Shown here: one piece after another, positions 30,882 through 42,626 of the stretch
Layout of the letters: the number at the start of each line of letters is the position of its first letter
Numbering within the stretch: position 1 is the stretch's first letter
Assembly (NCBI RefSeq): GCF_013815995.1
Contig: NZ_JACDFE010000007.1
Coordinates: forward strand, 1 to 44,975
Reading direction: 5' to 3'
Length of the DNA stretch: 44,975 nucleotides
Source: Sporichthya sp.
GTDB lineage: Bacteria > Actinomycetota > Actinomycetes > Sporichthyales > Sporichthyaceae
Made by a program: the position numbers and the translations under genes
The notes under the pieces: model-generated
Told to the model about the DNA's origin: nothing
What the model saw: the letters and a program-made list of their open reading frames with translations, nothing else
The model's database searches: none

Positions 30882-32315
30882 GTGACGGACCACGATCCGA
30901 ATCTCACCCAGCTCTGGAACCGCGCCCTGCTGGACCCCACGCTCGCCGATCTGCCCCAGAACCACCGGGCGTTCCTGCGTCTGACCAGGCCGATCGCCCT
31001 GGTGGAGGGCACCGCGGTGCTGTCCGCGCCGACCGAGTTCGCCCGGGACATCATCGAGACCCGGATGCGTGACCAGCTCGCCGCGGCCCTGGGTCGGGAG
31101 TGCGGCCAGGAGGTCCGGATCGCGGTCACCGTCGACGAGGGTGCGCCCGACGCTCTGCCCGACCTCGGCGACGACGAGGACTGGGAGAACAGCGACGACG
31201 TGGAGCTGGACCGCATCGGAGGTGACGACCCGACAGATCCGCCCGCCGTCCGGCTCTCCGAGATCAACACCGACACCGAGGCACGGCTCAACCCGAAGTA
31301 CGTTTTCGAACGGTTCGTCACCGGGTCGAGCAACCGGTTCGCGCATGCCGCTGCGGTGGCCGCGGCCGAGGCGCCGGCGAAGGCCTACAACCCGTTGTTC
31401 ATCTACGGCGACTCCGGCCTCGGCAAGACCCACCTGCTGCACGCCGTCGGGCACTACACGTCGGGCCTGTTCCGCGGACTGAGGGTCCGTTATGTCAGCT
31501 CCGAGGAGTTCACCAACGACTTCATCAACGCGATCCGTGACGGTCGGGCAGAAAGCTTCCGGGCCCGCTATCGCAACGTGGATGTCCTGCTGATCGACGA
31601 CATCCAGTTCCTGGAGAACAAGGAGCAGACGCAGGAGGAGTTCTTCCACACCTTCAACACTCTCCATAACTCCTCGAAGCAGATCGTCATCACCTCCGAC
31701 CGGCCTCCGAAGCAGCTGGTCACGCTGGAAGACCGGCTGCGCAACCGGTTCGAGTGGGGCCTTATCACCGACGTCCAGCCGCCCGAGCTCGAGACCCGCA
31801 TCGCGATCCTGCGGAAGAAGGCGGCCCAGGAGGGTCTGGACGCCCCGCCCGAGGTGCTCGAGTACATCGCCACGAAGGTCTCGGCGAACATCCGCGAACT
31901 GGAGGGCGCCCTGATCCGGGTGACCGCCTTCGCGAGCCTCAACAAGCAGGTTGTCGACCTGTCGCTGGCCGAGGTCGTGCTCAAGGATCTGATCTCGGAT
32001 CACACCGGCCCGGAGATCTCGCTCGCCACGATCATGGCCCAGACCGCGCAGTACTTCGGGATCTCCATCGACGACCTCTGTGGACAGTCGCGTTCCCGGG
32101 TGTTGGTGACGGCCCGCCAGATCGCGATGTACCTGTGCCGTGAGCTCACCGAGATGTCACTGCCGAAGATCGGTCAGGCCTTCGGCGGACGGGACCACAC
32201 CACGGTCATGCACGCCGAACGGAAGATCCGTCAGTTGATGGCCGAGCGTCGCTCTGTGTACAGCCAGGTCACCGAACTGACGAACCGGATCAAGCAGCAA
32301 ACGCGCAACAGCTGA
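30882..32315 (+). CDS. dnaA: Chromosomal replication initiator DnaA
   Basis: A 477-residue initiator that binds DnaA boxes and melts oriC. Domain I is residues 1-80 ([19 protein letters not shown]). Domain II is a short acidic linker (about 85-130, [14 protein letters not shown]), much shorter than in Streptomyces. Domain III has Walker A GDSGLGKT (176-183) and Walker [10 protein letters not shown]. Domain IV ends with [19 protein letters not shown], the DnaA signature. GTG 30882 is chosen because of GAAGGG 7 nt upstream and homology to other N-termini; the frame is open far upstream but crosses the divergent promoter. The stop is followed by the oriC region. Confidence 0.97.
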   Translation: MTDHDPNLTQLWNRALLDPTLADLPQNHRAFLRLTRPIALVEGTAVLSAPTEFARDIIETRMRDQLAAALGRECGQEVRIAVTVDEGAPDALPDLGDDEDWENSDDVELDRIGGDDPTDPPAVRLSEINTDTEARLNPKYVFERFVTGSSNRFAHAAAVAAAEAPAKAYNPLFIYGDSGLGKTHLLHAVGHYTSGLFRGLRVRYVSSEEFTNDFINAIRDGRAESFRARYRNVDVLLIDDIQFLENKEQTQEEFFHTFNTLHNSSKQIVITSDRPPKQLVTLEDRLRNRFEWGLITDVQPPELETRIAILRKKAAQEGLDAPPEVLEYIATKVSANIRELEGALIRVTAFASLNKQVVDLSLAEVVLKDLISDHTGPEISLATIMAQTAQYFGISIDDLCGQSRSRVLVTARQIAMYLCRELTEMSLPKIGQAFGGRDHTTVMHAERKIRQLMAERRSVYSQVTELTNRIKQQTRNS

Positions 32316-32836
32316 GCTCCGTATATGCAACGCCGTGGCGGCCGGCTGTTAGGTAGGCCTAGTCCCACCACCCACAGGTGTGTACAACTCTGTGGATGCT
32401 GAGAATCCGCTAAGAAAGCCTCATCCGAGGTTTGAGTGGGGTTCAGCCGCCGGTGGACAACCGGGGGATGACGCGCCGGACGCAGCTGTGCAATTCGGAT
32501 GTGGACGGCGGCTCGACCCGGCCCGATCGCCGGCCGAACCACAGTTCATGCACCGGCCGACCCCAGGGCGCCCACAGGGCCGGTGGAGGGAGCACCCCGT
32601 CCGACCTCGGACAACGCCGCAATCCACAGAATCCACTGCACCTAAGAAGAGGACTATCCATTCCTCTTCTGACATTGGACACAACAAGTCTGGAGCCGGG
32701 AGCATCTGTGCAGATCCCTGCCTGTCAGACTTGCCCGCTAGGACGTAACCGGTGGACCGTTCGGTTCCCGCCTCGGGCTGGTTCGTCCCGCGGGGACATG
32801 TGGGGATGTACTTCCCGGGATGTGGAGGCGTAGACG
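32316..32836. other. oriC: Probable replication origin oriC (dnaA-dnaN intergenic)
   Basis: A 521-nt gene-free region between dnaA and dnaN, the standard origin location. DnaA-box-like nonamers include TGTGTACAA (32379-32387, one mismatch to TGTGGACAA), GGTGGACAA (32452-32460, one mismatch), TGTGGACGG (32500-32508, two) and weaker ones such as TGTGGATGC (32391-32399), CAATCCACA (32620-32628) and TGTGGGGAT (32800-32808). No perfect consensus box was found by eye. The AT-richest part (about 32640-32695) contains a 9-bp inverted repeat and is the best unwinding candidate. The dnaN promoter must lie near the right end. Confidence 0.85.
32645..32670. repeat. 9-bp inverted repeat within oriC
   Basis: AGAAGAGGA (32645-32653) and TCCTCTTCT (32662-32670) are perfect complements around an 8-nt loop CTATCCAT. 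It sits in the AT-richer part of oriC, followed by GACATTGGACACAACAAG. Strand-asymmetric purine/pyrimidine arms suit an unwinding element or a protein site. Confidence 0.7.
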
Positions 32837-33961
32837 GTGAAATTCCGGGTCGAGCGTGACGTTCTGGCCGAGGCTGTTGCCTGGACCGCCCGAAGCCTTC
32901 CGGTGCGGCCGCCGGTGGCGGTGCTTGCCGGCCTGCTGTTGACCGCGGACGAGAACGGCCTGGCGCTGTCCGGGTTCGACTACGAGGTCTCGGCGCGCGC
33001 GGAGGTCTCTGCCGACATCGCTGCCGAGGGCCGTGCCCTGGTCTCCGGCCGGCTGCTGGCCGATATCTGCAAGTCGCTGCCGGCCAAGCCGGTGGACATC
33101 AGCATCGACGGGACCAAGGTCAACCTGGTCTGCGGCAGCGCGCGCTTCAGCCTGTTGACGCTGCCGGTCGAGGACTACCCGACGCTGCCGGAGATGCCGT
33201 CCCGTTCCGGCGCCGTGCCCGCCGACGTGTTCGCCCACGCCGTCGCCCAGGTCGCCGTGGCCGCGGGGCGGGACGACACGTTGCCGATCCTGACCGGGAT
33301 CCGGATCGAGATCGACGGTGACACCGTGACTCTCGCCGCGACCGACCGGTACCGGCTCGCGGTCCGGGAGTTCACCTGGAAGCCCGAGCAGCAAGGCATG
33401 AGCGCCTTCGCGCTGGTCCCGGCCAAGACGCTGGCCGACACCGCCAAGTCGATGACCGGCGAGGTCGAGCTCGCGCTCTCCTCCGGTGCCTCCGGCGAGG
33501 GTCTGGTCGGCCTGACCAGCAGCGGCCGGCGGACCACCTCCCGGCTCCTCGAGGGGGATTTCCCCAAGTACCGCTCGCTGCTGCCCTCGGAGTCGCTGTC
33601 CTACGCGACGGTCGCGACCGCCCCGTTCCACGAGGCCGTGCGCCGCGTTTCGCTGGTCGCCGAGCGCAACACCCCGGTTCGGTTGTCGTTCTCGGCCGGT
33701 GAACTGGTCCTCGAGGCCGGCTCCGGCGACGAGGCTTCGGCCTCGGAGGCGCTGGAAGCCCAGCTGGACGGGGACGACATCGCGATCGCGTTCAACCCGA
33801 CCTACCTGCTCGACGGCCTGGGAGCGCTGGACAGTTCCCACGTGCGCCTGGCCTTCACCACCTCGACCAAGCCGGCCATCATCACCCCGACGACCGCCGA
33901 GGGCGGCGGTGACGGCACCGAGTACCGTCACCTCCTCATGCCGGTCCGCTTGTCCGGCTGA
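32837..33961 (+). CDS. dnaN: DNA polymerase III beta subunit (sliding clamp)
   Basis: A 374-residue clamp made of three similar domains. The N-terminus MKFRVERDVLAEAVAWTARSL, the segment DDTLPILTGIRIEIDGD and the C-terminal TKPAIITPTTAEG followed by YRHLLMPVRLSG are typical. It encircles DNA and tethers polymerase. GTG 32837 has GGAGG 8 nt upstream. It follows oriC and precedes gnd by 24 nt, probably starting the dnaN-gnd unit. Confidence 0.97.
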   Translation: MKFRVERDVLAEAVAWTARSLPVRPPVAVLAGLLLTADENGLALSGFDYEVSARAEVSADIAAEGRALVSGRLLADICKSLPAKPVDISIDGTKVNLVCGSARFSLLTLPVEDYPTLPEMPSRSGAVPADVFAHAVAQVAVAAGRDDTLPILTGIRIEIDGDTVTLAATDRYRLAVREFTWKPEQQGMSAFALVPAKTLADTAKSMTGEVELALSSGASGEGLVGLTSSGRRTTSRLLEGDFPKYRSLLPSESLSYATVATAPFHEAVRRVSLVAERNTPVRLSFSAGELVLEAGSGDEASASEALEAQLDGDDIAIAFNPTYLLDGLGALDSSHVRLAFTTSTKPAIITPTTAEGGGDGTEYRHLLMPVRLSG

Positions 33962-33985
33962 TTTCGGTAGGCAGGGGCAGCACAC

Positions 33986-34924
33986 ATGCAGATCGGGATG
34001 GTCGGCCTCGGCCGCATGGGCGGGAACATGTCCGAGCGGCTGCGCGCCGCCGGCCATGAGGTCGTGGGTTTCGACAACGACGCGACCAAGTCCGACGTGG
34101 GGGACCTCAAGGGCCTGGTCGAAGCGCTGGCCGCACCGCGCGCTGTCTGGGTGATGGTTCCGCACGGCAGCCCGACCACCTCCAGCGTTCATGCCCTGGC
34201 TGAGTTGCTCTCGCCCGGCGATGTGGTGATTGACGGCGGGAACTCGCGCTGGACCGACGACCTCGAGCACGCCAACTACCTGCACGAACGGGGCATCGGC
34301 TTCGTCGACGTCGGGGTCTCCGGTGGGGTGTGGGGCAAGACCAACGGCTACGCCCTCATGGTCGGCGGCGCGGACCCCCACGTGGCGCGCCTGATGCCGG
34401 TGTTCACCGCGCTCAAGCCCGAGGGCGACTTCGGATTCGTCCACGCCGGCGGGGTCGGGGCCGGCCACTTCGCGAAGATGGTCCACAACGGCATCGAGTA
34501 CGGCCTGATGCAGGCCTTCGCCGAGGGCTACGAACTGATGGCCGCCTCCGAGGTCGTCACCGACGTGCCCGCGGTGGTCAAGTCCTGGCGCAAGGGCACG
34601 GTCATCCAGTCCTGGCTGCTGGAGCTGCTCGACCGGGCCTTGGACGCGGACGACGACCTGTCCGCGCTGCGTGGTTACGCCGAGGACTCAGGCGAGGGCC
34701 GGTGGACGGTGGAAGCCGCGATCGACAACGCCGTCCCCCTGCCGGTGATCACCGCCGCACTCTTCGCGCGGTTCGGCTCGAGGCAGGACGACTCCCCGGC
34801 GATGAAGGTGATCGCCGCCCTGCGCAACCAGTTCGGCGGGCACGCGGTCACCGCGGCGCCCGGCATGGTGGAGAAGGGCGCGGACGCCCCCGGCGCCGAC
34901 GTCACCCCGCCGCCCATCGGCTGA
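33986..34924 (+). CDS. gnd: 6-phosphogluconate dehydrogenase, decarboxylating (short NAD-type)
   Basis: A 312-residue enzyme that oxidises and decarboxylates 6-phosphogluconate to ribulose 5-phosphate. The Rossmann motif MVGLGRMGGN is at residues 5-14. Strand 2 ends in FDND rather than a basic motif, which favours NAD over NADP. VDVGVSGGVWG and GAGHFAKMVHNGIEYG are substrate and catalytic motifs (Lys in FAKMVHN). The length matches the short GndA/YqeC class rather than the 470-residue enzyme. The gene sits between dnaN and recF, as in Streptomyces and Frankia. GGCAGGGGCAG serves as ribosome site. Confidence 0.94.
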   Translation: MQIGMVGLGRMGGNMSERLRAAGHEVVGFDNDATKSDVGDLKGLVEALAAPRAVWVMVPHGSPTTSSVHALAELLSPGDVVIDGGNSRWTDDLEHANYLHERGIGFVDVGVSGGVWGKTNGYALMVGGADPHVARLMPVFTALKPEGDFGFVHAGGVGAGHFAKMVHNGIEYGLMQAFAEGYELMAASEVVTDVPAVVKSWRKGTVIQSWLLELLDRALDADDDLSALRGYAEDSGEGRWTVEAAIDNAVPLPVITAALFARFGSRQDDSPAMKVIAALRNQFGGHAVTAAPGMVEKGADAPGADVTPPPIG

Positions 34925-34960
34925 CTGCTCGGCTGACTCGCCTGTGTCCCCCCGGGGGCA

Positions 34961-34972
34961 CAGAATGGCGGA
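34961..34972 (+). promoter_or_regulatory. Possible leaderless promoter of recF
   Basis: CAGAAT (34961-34966), a near match to a -10 hexamer, ends 6 nt before the recF GTG, the spacing seen at other genes here. GGCGGA in the gap is at most a weak ribosome site lying too close to the start. Confidence 0.35.
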
Positions 34973-36109
34973 GTGCACCTCGAGCTGCTTTCGCTGACGG
35001 ACTTCCGGTCCTACAGCGAGGTCGAGATCCAGCTGGTGCCGGGCGGCTGCGCCTTCGTCGGCCCCAACGGGCAGGGCAAGACCAACCTGGTCGAGGCGAT
35101 CGGCTACGTCGCGACCCTCGGCAGCCACCGCGCCGCCGGGGATGCGCCGCTGGTCCGGCTCGGCGCCGAGCGCGCGACGGTCCGCGCCGGGCTGGTGCGC
35201 GATGACCGCAAGGCCCTGGTCGAACTCGAGATCGTGCCGGGCAAGTCGAACCGGGCCCGGATCAACCGGGCCGATGTGCCGCGCGCCCGCGAGGTGCTCG
35301 GCCTGCTCCGGACCGTGTTGTTCGCGCCCGAGGACCTGGCGATCGTCAAGGGCGACCCGTCCGAACGGCGTCGGTTCCTCGACGAGCTGCTCACTGTGCA
35401 GTCGCCGCGGATGGTGGCGGTGCGCTCGGAGTACGACCGGGTGCTCAAGCAGCGCAACGCCCTGCTCAAGACAGCCGGCGCCACCGTGCGGTCGGGCAAG
35501 GGCGACCTGCGCACCCTCGAAATCTGGGATTCACACCTGGCGTCGTCGGGCGCGGACCTGCTGGCGGCCCGGCTACGGCTGGTGGCGGAGCTCGGGCCGC
35601 TGGTGGAGAAGGCCTACGACGAGGTGTCGGCCGGCGGTGGGGCGGCGACGATGAACTACAAGTGCTCCCTCGGTCCCGAGGCCGCGCTCGTTCCGGACCG
35701 GGACCTGCTCTCCGCCCAGCTGCTGGAGGCGATCTCAGCGGCCCGCTCGCAGGAACTGGACCGCGGGGTCTCGCTCGTCGGGCCGCACCGGGACGACCTG
35801 GTGCTGCAGCTCGGGCCGCTGCCGACCCGGGGCTACGCCAGCCATGGGGAGTCCTGGTCCTACGCGCTCGCGCTGCGGCTGGCGTCCTACAACCTGCTGC
35901 GCGAGAGCGGCGACACCGGCATGGACCCCGTGCTCATTCTCGACGACGTGTTCGCCGAGCTGGACGCCGAGCGGCGACAGCGGCTGGCCCGCCTGGTCGG
36001 CACCGCGGAACAGGTGCTGATCACCGCCGCCGTCCCGGCCGATGTGCCCGAAGAACTGGCCGGCGCGCGCTACGACGTGATGGCCGGTGAGGTGCGCCGT
36101 GTCGTCTGA
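34973..36109 (+). CDS. recF: DNA replication/repair protein RecF
   Basis: A 378-residue SMC-like ATPase that helps load RecA at gaps. Walker [15 protein letters not shown] is near residues 28-41, [16 protein letters not shown] is at the N-terminus, and the C-terminal signature [14 protein letters not shown] and Walker [16 protein letters not shown] are present. It starts at GTG 34973, 48 nt after gnd, without a convincing ribosome site. Its end overlaps dciA by 11 nt. Confidence 0.96.
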   Translation: MHLELLSLTDFRSYSEVEIQLVPGGCAFVGPNGQGKTNLVEAIGYVATLGSHRAAGDAPLVRLGAERATVRAGLVRDDRKALVELEIVPGKSNRARINRADVPRAREVLGLLRTVLFAPEDLAIVKGDPSERRRFLDELLTVQSPRMVAVRSEYDRVLKQRNALLKTAGATVRSGKGDLRTLEIWDSHLASSGADLLAARLRLVAELGPLVEKAYDEVSAGGGAATMNYKCSLGPEAALVPDRDLLSAQLLEAISAARSQELDRGVSLVGPHRDDLVLQLGPLPTRGYASHGESWSYALALRLASYNLLRESGDTGMDPVLILDDVFAELDAERRQRLARLVGTAEQVLITAAVPADVPEELAGARYDVMAGEVRRVV

Positions 36110-36611
36110 CCCGCCGATCCCCGAGGAGAACACGGGCATCGATCTCGCCCGATCCGCGCTGGCCGAGGCCCGGGCGTCCGCCCGGGAACGGATGGGCAAG
36201 CCCGGCGCCAAGGGGTCCCGCCGGACCCAGCGGGCGGCCCGTCCCGGCGACGCCCGCGATCCGGCGACCTTCGGTGATGCGCTGCTGGGCCTGATCTCGG
36301 AGCGTGGCTGGGAGGTCCCGGTCGCGGTGGGCGATGTGATGGACCGCTGGGCCGAGATCGTCGGCGCGGACATCGCCGCGCATGCCGAGCCGCTGTCGTT
36401 TGACGAAGGCGTGCTCGCGGTCCAGGCGTCGTCCACAGCCTGGGCCACGCAACTGCGGCTGCTGTCGCCCGACATCGTCAGGCGGCTGAACGTCGAACTG
36501 GGCCACGGGACGGTGATCCGGATCGAGGTCAAGGCGCCCTCCGGGCCGTCTTGGCGCAAGGGCCGGCTGCGGGTGCAGGACGGCCGCGGCCCGCGCGACA
36601 CTTACGGGTAA
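36099..36611 (+). CDS. dciA: DciA (DUF721) helicase-loading family protein
   Basis: A 170-residue protein. Residues 1-60 are a charged, disordered arm ([20 protein letters not shown]). Residues 70-150 form the DUF721 domain ([55 protein letters not shown]). DciA is the ancestral partner for loading the replicative helicase in bacteria lacking DnaC/DnaI. The GTG at 36099 lies inside the end of recF with GAGGTG upstream; a GTG four codons earlier is an alternative. The recF-dciA-gyrB order is standard for actinobacteria (Rv0003-Rv0005). Confidence 0.93.
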   Translation: MSSDPPIPEENTGIDLARSALAEARASARERMGKPGAKGSRRTQRAARPGDARDPATFGDALLGLISERGWEVPVAVGDVMDRWAEIVGADIAAHAEPLSFDEGVLAVQASSTAWATQLRLLSPDIVRRLNVELGHGTVIRIEVKAPSGPSWRKGRLRVQDGRGPRDTYG

Positions 36612-36675
36612 CCCTAGGTAGCCAAAGGTAGGCGAATAGCTACAGAGGGTCATGACCGCGGCGTCGTCCCGAGCT

Positions 36676-36695
36676 TTTTCCACAGCTGGGGACAA
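36676..36695. promoter_or_regulatory. Facing pair of DnaA-box-like sites upstream of gyrB
   Basis: TTTTCCACA (36676-36684) and TGGGGACAA (36687-36695) each have one mismatch to the box TTGTCCACA/TGTGGACAA and face each other across 2 bp. The pair lies 219-238 nt before the gyrB start, followed by TGGGTATACC. These are among the best box matches seen in the window, outside the main origin gap. Confidence 0.5.
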
Positions 36696-36840
36696 CCGGT
36701 TGGGTATACCGCGTACGTTTGCGCTCCGTCCGTCCAGGGACGAAAAGCGCACCCGCGTGGGGGGACACGTAAGAGGGGTCTCGGCGCGGCTGTGACGCGA
36801 TCTGAGGCCGTGGCGGCGCGAGAGTGTCGGCGGATCCCAG

Positions 36841-36846
36841 TAGACT
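36841..36846 (+). promoter_or_regulatory. Candidate -10 element of gyrB
   Basis: TAGACT matches the TANNNT pattern and lies 67 nt before the chosen GTG of gyrB. The 302-nt dciA-gyrB gap otherwise holds the DnaA-box-like pair (36676-36695) and a possible second -10, TATACC (36705-36710). No clear -35 was found for either. Confidence 0.4.
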
Positions 36847-36913
36847 GGGGCGCATACGCGCGGTCTCCCGGCTTGTCGGACGGGCCGGGCTCGACGGAGG
36901 GAACGGCGCTTTC

Positions 36914-38975
36914 GTGGTCGACAGCAACAGTACGGCGACCGGCACCATCGCAGATCCGACCCCCGATCAGCCCCCGGTAGCGGCCGGACCGACGGCAGCC
37001 TCGACGGCACAGCCGAACAACAACACCGAGCTGCGCTCTTACGACGCGAGTGCGATCCAGGTCCTCGAGGGCCTCGAGGCGGTCCGCAAGCGGCCGGGTA
37101 TGTACATCGGTTCGACCGGCGAGCGCGGGCTCCACCACCTTGTGTACGAGGTTGTGGACAACGCTGTGGACGAAGCCCTGGCGGGCTTCTGCGACCGGGT
37201 CGACATCACGATCTTGAACGATGGCGGGGTCCGGGTGGTCGACAACGGCCGCGGCATCCCGGTCGACATGCACCCGGTGGAGAAGAAGCCGGCCGTCGAG
37301 GTCGTCCTCACCGTGCTGCACGCCGGCGGTAAGTTCGGCGGCGGCGGGTACGCGGTCTCCGGCGGTCTGCACGGCGTCGGCGTTTCCGTGGTCAACGCGC
37401 TCTCCAGTCGCCTCTCGGTCGAGATCCAGCGCGATGGCTACGTCTGGCGGCAAAGCTACATCGGCGGCGGCGTCCCCGAGGCTCCGCTCGATCGTGGCGA
37501 GAGCACCGACGCGACCGGCACCACCGTCACCTTCTGGGCCGACGACACGATCTTCGAGACCACCGAGTACGACTTCGAGACGCTGCGCCGGCGCTTCGAG
37601 GAGATGGCGTTCCTGAACAAGGGACTGACCCTCTCCCTCACCGACGAGCGGGAGTCCCACCGCGACGACGAGACCGGCGCCCCGGCGGTGGTCTACATGT
37701 ACTCCGGCGGCATCGTCGACTACGTCTCGCACCTCAACGCGACCAAGCAGGCCTCGCACCCCACGATCCTGTCGTTCGAGGCCGAGGACACCGAGCGGCA
37801 CATGGCCATCGAGATCGCCATGCAGTGGAATCAGACCTTCGCCGAGTCCGTGTACACCTTCGCGAACACCATCAACACCCACGAGGGCGGCACCCACGAG
37901 GAGGGCTTCCGGTCCTCGCTCACCTCGCTGATGAACAAGTTCGGCCGGCAGTGGGGTCTGCTCAGGGAGAAGGACGCCAACCTCACCGGTGAGGACATCC
38001 GCGAGGGCCTCACGGCGATCGTGTCGATCAAGCTGTCGGAGCCTCAGTTCGAGGGCCAGACCAAGACCAAGCTCGGCAACACCGAGGCGCGCACCTTCGT
38101 GCAGACGATCCTCAACGAGCGCCTGGGCGAATGGCTGGAGAAGAACCCGGCGGAGGGCAAGCAGATCGCCCGCAAGTCCATCGACGCGGCCAGCGCCCGG
38201 ATCGCCGCGCGCAAGGCACGCGACCTGGCTCGCGGCCGCAAGGGACTGCTGACCGGCGGCGGCATGCCCGGAAAACTGAGGGACTGTCAGTCCAACGAGC
38301 CGGAGCGCTGCGAGGTCTACATCGTCGAGGGCGACTCGGCCGGTGGCAGCGCGGTCGGCGGCCGCGATCCGATGACGCAGGCGATCCTGCCGATCCGCGG
38401 CAAGATCCTCAACGTCGAGAAGGCGCGCATCGACCGGGTGCTGCAGAACACTGAAGTGCAGGCGATCATCACGGCCCTCGGTACCGGCATCCACGACGAC
38501 TTCGACATCCTGAAGTTGCGGTACCACAAGGTGATCCTGATGGCCGACGCCGACGTCGACGGCCAGCACATCCGGACCCTGCTGCTCACGCTGCTGTTCC
38601 GCTACATGCGCCCGCTGGTCGAGGCCGGGCACATCTTCCTGGCGCAGCCGCCGCTCTACAAGATCAAGTGGCCCGGCGGTAAGGACAACGTCGAGTACGC
38701 CTACTCCGACCGCGAGCGCGACGCGCTGCTGCGCGCCGGCGCCGAGGCCGGTCGCAAGATTCCCAAGGAAGACGGCATCCAGCGGTTCAAGGGCCTCGGT
38801 GAAATGCCGGCCAAGGAGCTGTGGGACACCACGATGGACCCGGCCACCCGGATCCTGCTTCAGGTCACGCTCGACGAGGCCGCGATGGCCGACGAGCTGT
38901 TCACGATCCTGATGGGCGAGGACGTCGAGTCCCGCCGCAACTTCATCCAGCGTAATGCGAAGGACGTGCGGTTCC

Positions 38976-38986
<11 letters not shown>
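36914..38986 (+). CDS. gyrB: DNA gyrase subunit B
   Basis: A 690-residue ATPase subunit that drives negative supercoiling with GyrA. The GHKL ATPase motifs are [28 protein letters not shown] and [16 protein letters not shown]. The TOPRIM domain has [13 protein letters not shown] and the metal-binding [15 protein letters not shown]. It ends with [16 protein letters not shown]. The first 40 residues are a low-complexity Thr/Pro/Asn stretch. GTG 36914 is chosen because a GGAGGG site precedes it; the frame is open 30 codons further but would overlap the candidate promoter. The stop overlaps gyrA. Confidence 0.96.
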
Positions 38987-41579
<2,593 letters not shown>

Positions 41580-41582
41580 GCG

Positions 41583-42437
41583 ATGAGCTCGAAGGAAGGC
41601 CGCGGGGGGCGTTCGCGCTTCGGCATTGGACGAAAGTCCGACGCCGAGAACCAGGGCGAGGACGGTGGCGAGTCCGGCGCGCAGATGACTGCGACGGCGG
41701 ACAAGGCGGACAAGCGCGGCAGCGCTCAGGCCGAGATCGTGACGGCTCCGGCCGTGACCGACGGTGACGTGTTTGCGCCGGCGAAGCCGGTCAGCATGTC
41801 GGCTCCGGTCAGCGCTTCGGCCAGTTCTTCGGCCAGCGGTGCGCCGGTCAACGCCTCGGTGAACGCGTCGGGCAACGGGTCTGCGCCGTCCAAGGCCGGC
41901 GCGGCCGTGGTCGACGCTCCCGACAAGCCGGTCAAGAAGGTGCCGCTGGCGCCCTCGCGGGCCGCCTTGATGCGGGACAAGCCCGAGCCCAACAAGTCCG
42001 ACGCCCCGATCCCGCGCTCGCGACTCGGCCGGACCAAGGGCAGCGACGCCATCCGCGCACCGCGCGTGCGCCGCGCCCGGCTCAAGATCGCCAACATCGA
42101 CCCCTGGTCGGTGATGAAGGTTTCGTTCCTGTTCTCCGTCGCCCTCGGCGTGATCCTGCTGGTCGCGGTCGCGCTGCTCTGGCTGCTGCTGGACTTCATG
42201 GGCTTCTTCTCCACCGTCGCCAGCACCGTCGACGACATCTCCGGCGAAGAGGGCGGCTCGTCCGGCTTCGACGTCGTCGCGTTCTTCTCCCTGCCCCGCG
42301 TGCTGGGCATGGCCACGATCGTCGCCCTGATCGACATCGTGATGATCACCGCGCTCACCACGCTGTGCGCGTACCTCTACAACATCTCCACCGACCTGGT
42401 CGGCGGCGTCGAGGTCACCCTCGCCGAAGAGGAATAG
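41583..42437 (+). CDS. DUF3566 membrane protein
   Basis: A 284-residue protein conserved after gyrA in actinobacteria (Rv0007). The first 170 residues are low-complexity: charged near the start, then Ala/Ser/Pro/Val-rich (repeated SAPVSASASSSASGAP-like units). The DUF3566 domain follows with RVRRARLKIANIDPWSVMKVSFLFS and two membrane segments (near 185-205 and 235-258) and ends YNISTDLVGGVEVTLAEEE. The function is unknown. ATG 41583 overlaps nothing but is only 3 nt after gyrA, so it is surely co-transcribed. A perfect hairpin terminator follows. Confidence 0.9.
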   Translation: MSSKEGRGGRSRFGIGRKSDAENQGEDGGESGAQMTATADKADKRGSAQAEIVTAPAVTDGDVFAPAKPVSMSAPVSASASSSASGAPVNASVNASGNGSAPSKAGAAVVDAPDKPVKKVPLAPSRAALMRDKPEPNKSDAPIPRSRLGRTKGSDAIRAPRVRRARLKIANIDPWSVMKVSFLFSVALGVILLVAVALLWLLLDFMGFFSTVASTVDDISGEEGGSSGFDVVAFFSLPRVLGMATIVALIDIVMITALTTLCAYLYNISTDLVGGVEVTLAEEE

Positions 42438-42451
42438 CACTCACGAACGTC

Positions 42452-42488
42452 CGAAGGCCCCTCCCGATCCGATTGGGAGGGGCCTTCG
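42452..42488 (+). terminator. Intrinsic terminator of the gyrB-gyrA-DUF3566 unit
   Basis: A perfect 14-bp stem (42452-42465 with 42475-42488) around a 9-nt loop, 14 nt after the DUF3566 stop. It separates this operon from tRNA-Ile. Confidence 0.88.
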
Positions 42489-42517
42489 TCGTTGGGGTAT
42501 CTTTCTCCGGCACCCCG

Positions 42518-42592
42518 GGGCCTATAGCTCAGCTCGGTTAGAGCGCTTCCCTGATAAGGAAGAGGTCGATGGTTCAAGTCCATCTAGGCCCA
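42518..42592 (+). tRNA. tRNA-Ile (anticodon GAT)
   Basis: A 75-nt cloverleaf: acceptor GGGCCTA/TAGGCCC, D arm GCTC/GAGC with a 10-nt loop, anticodon arm CTTCC-CTGATAA-GGAAG with anticodon GAT at 42553-42555, and T arm GATGG-TTCAAGT-CCATC. The 3' CCA is not encoded (CCG follows the discriminator A), so the CCA-adding enzyme is required. TATCTT (42498-42503) upstream is a possible -10, with the terminator hairpin occupying the -35 position. The tRNA-Ala that often follows in other actinobacteria is not present before the next gene. Confidence 0.98.
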
Positions 42593-42626
42593 CCGAAACG
42601 TCCTGGCCGCGCCGTAGGCGCGGGCC

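Noticed and set aside
36824..36913. N-terminal extension of gyrB by 30 residues
   Set aside because: It contains the TAGACT promoter-like hexamer and no conserved sequence; GTG 36914 is better supported.
42593..42626. tRNA-Ala after tRNA-Ile
   Set aside because: The 34 nt before the crotonase stop cannot hold a tRNA and show no cloverleaf pieces.
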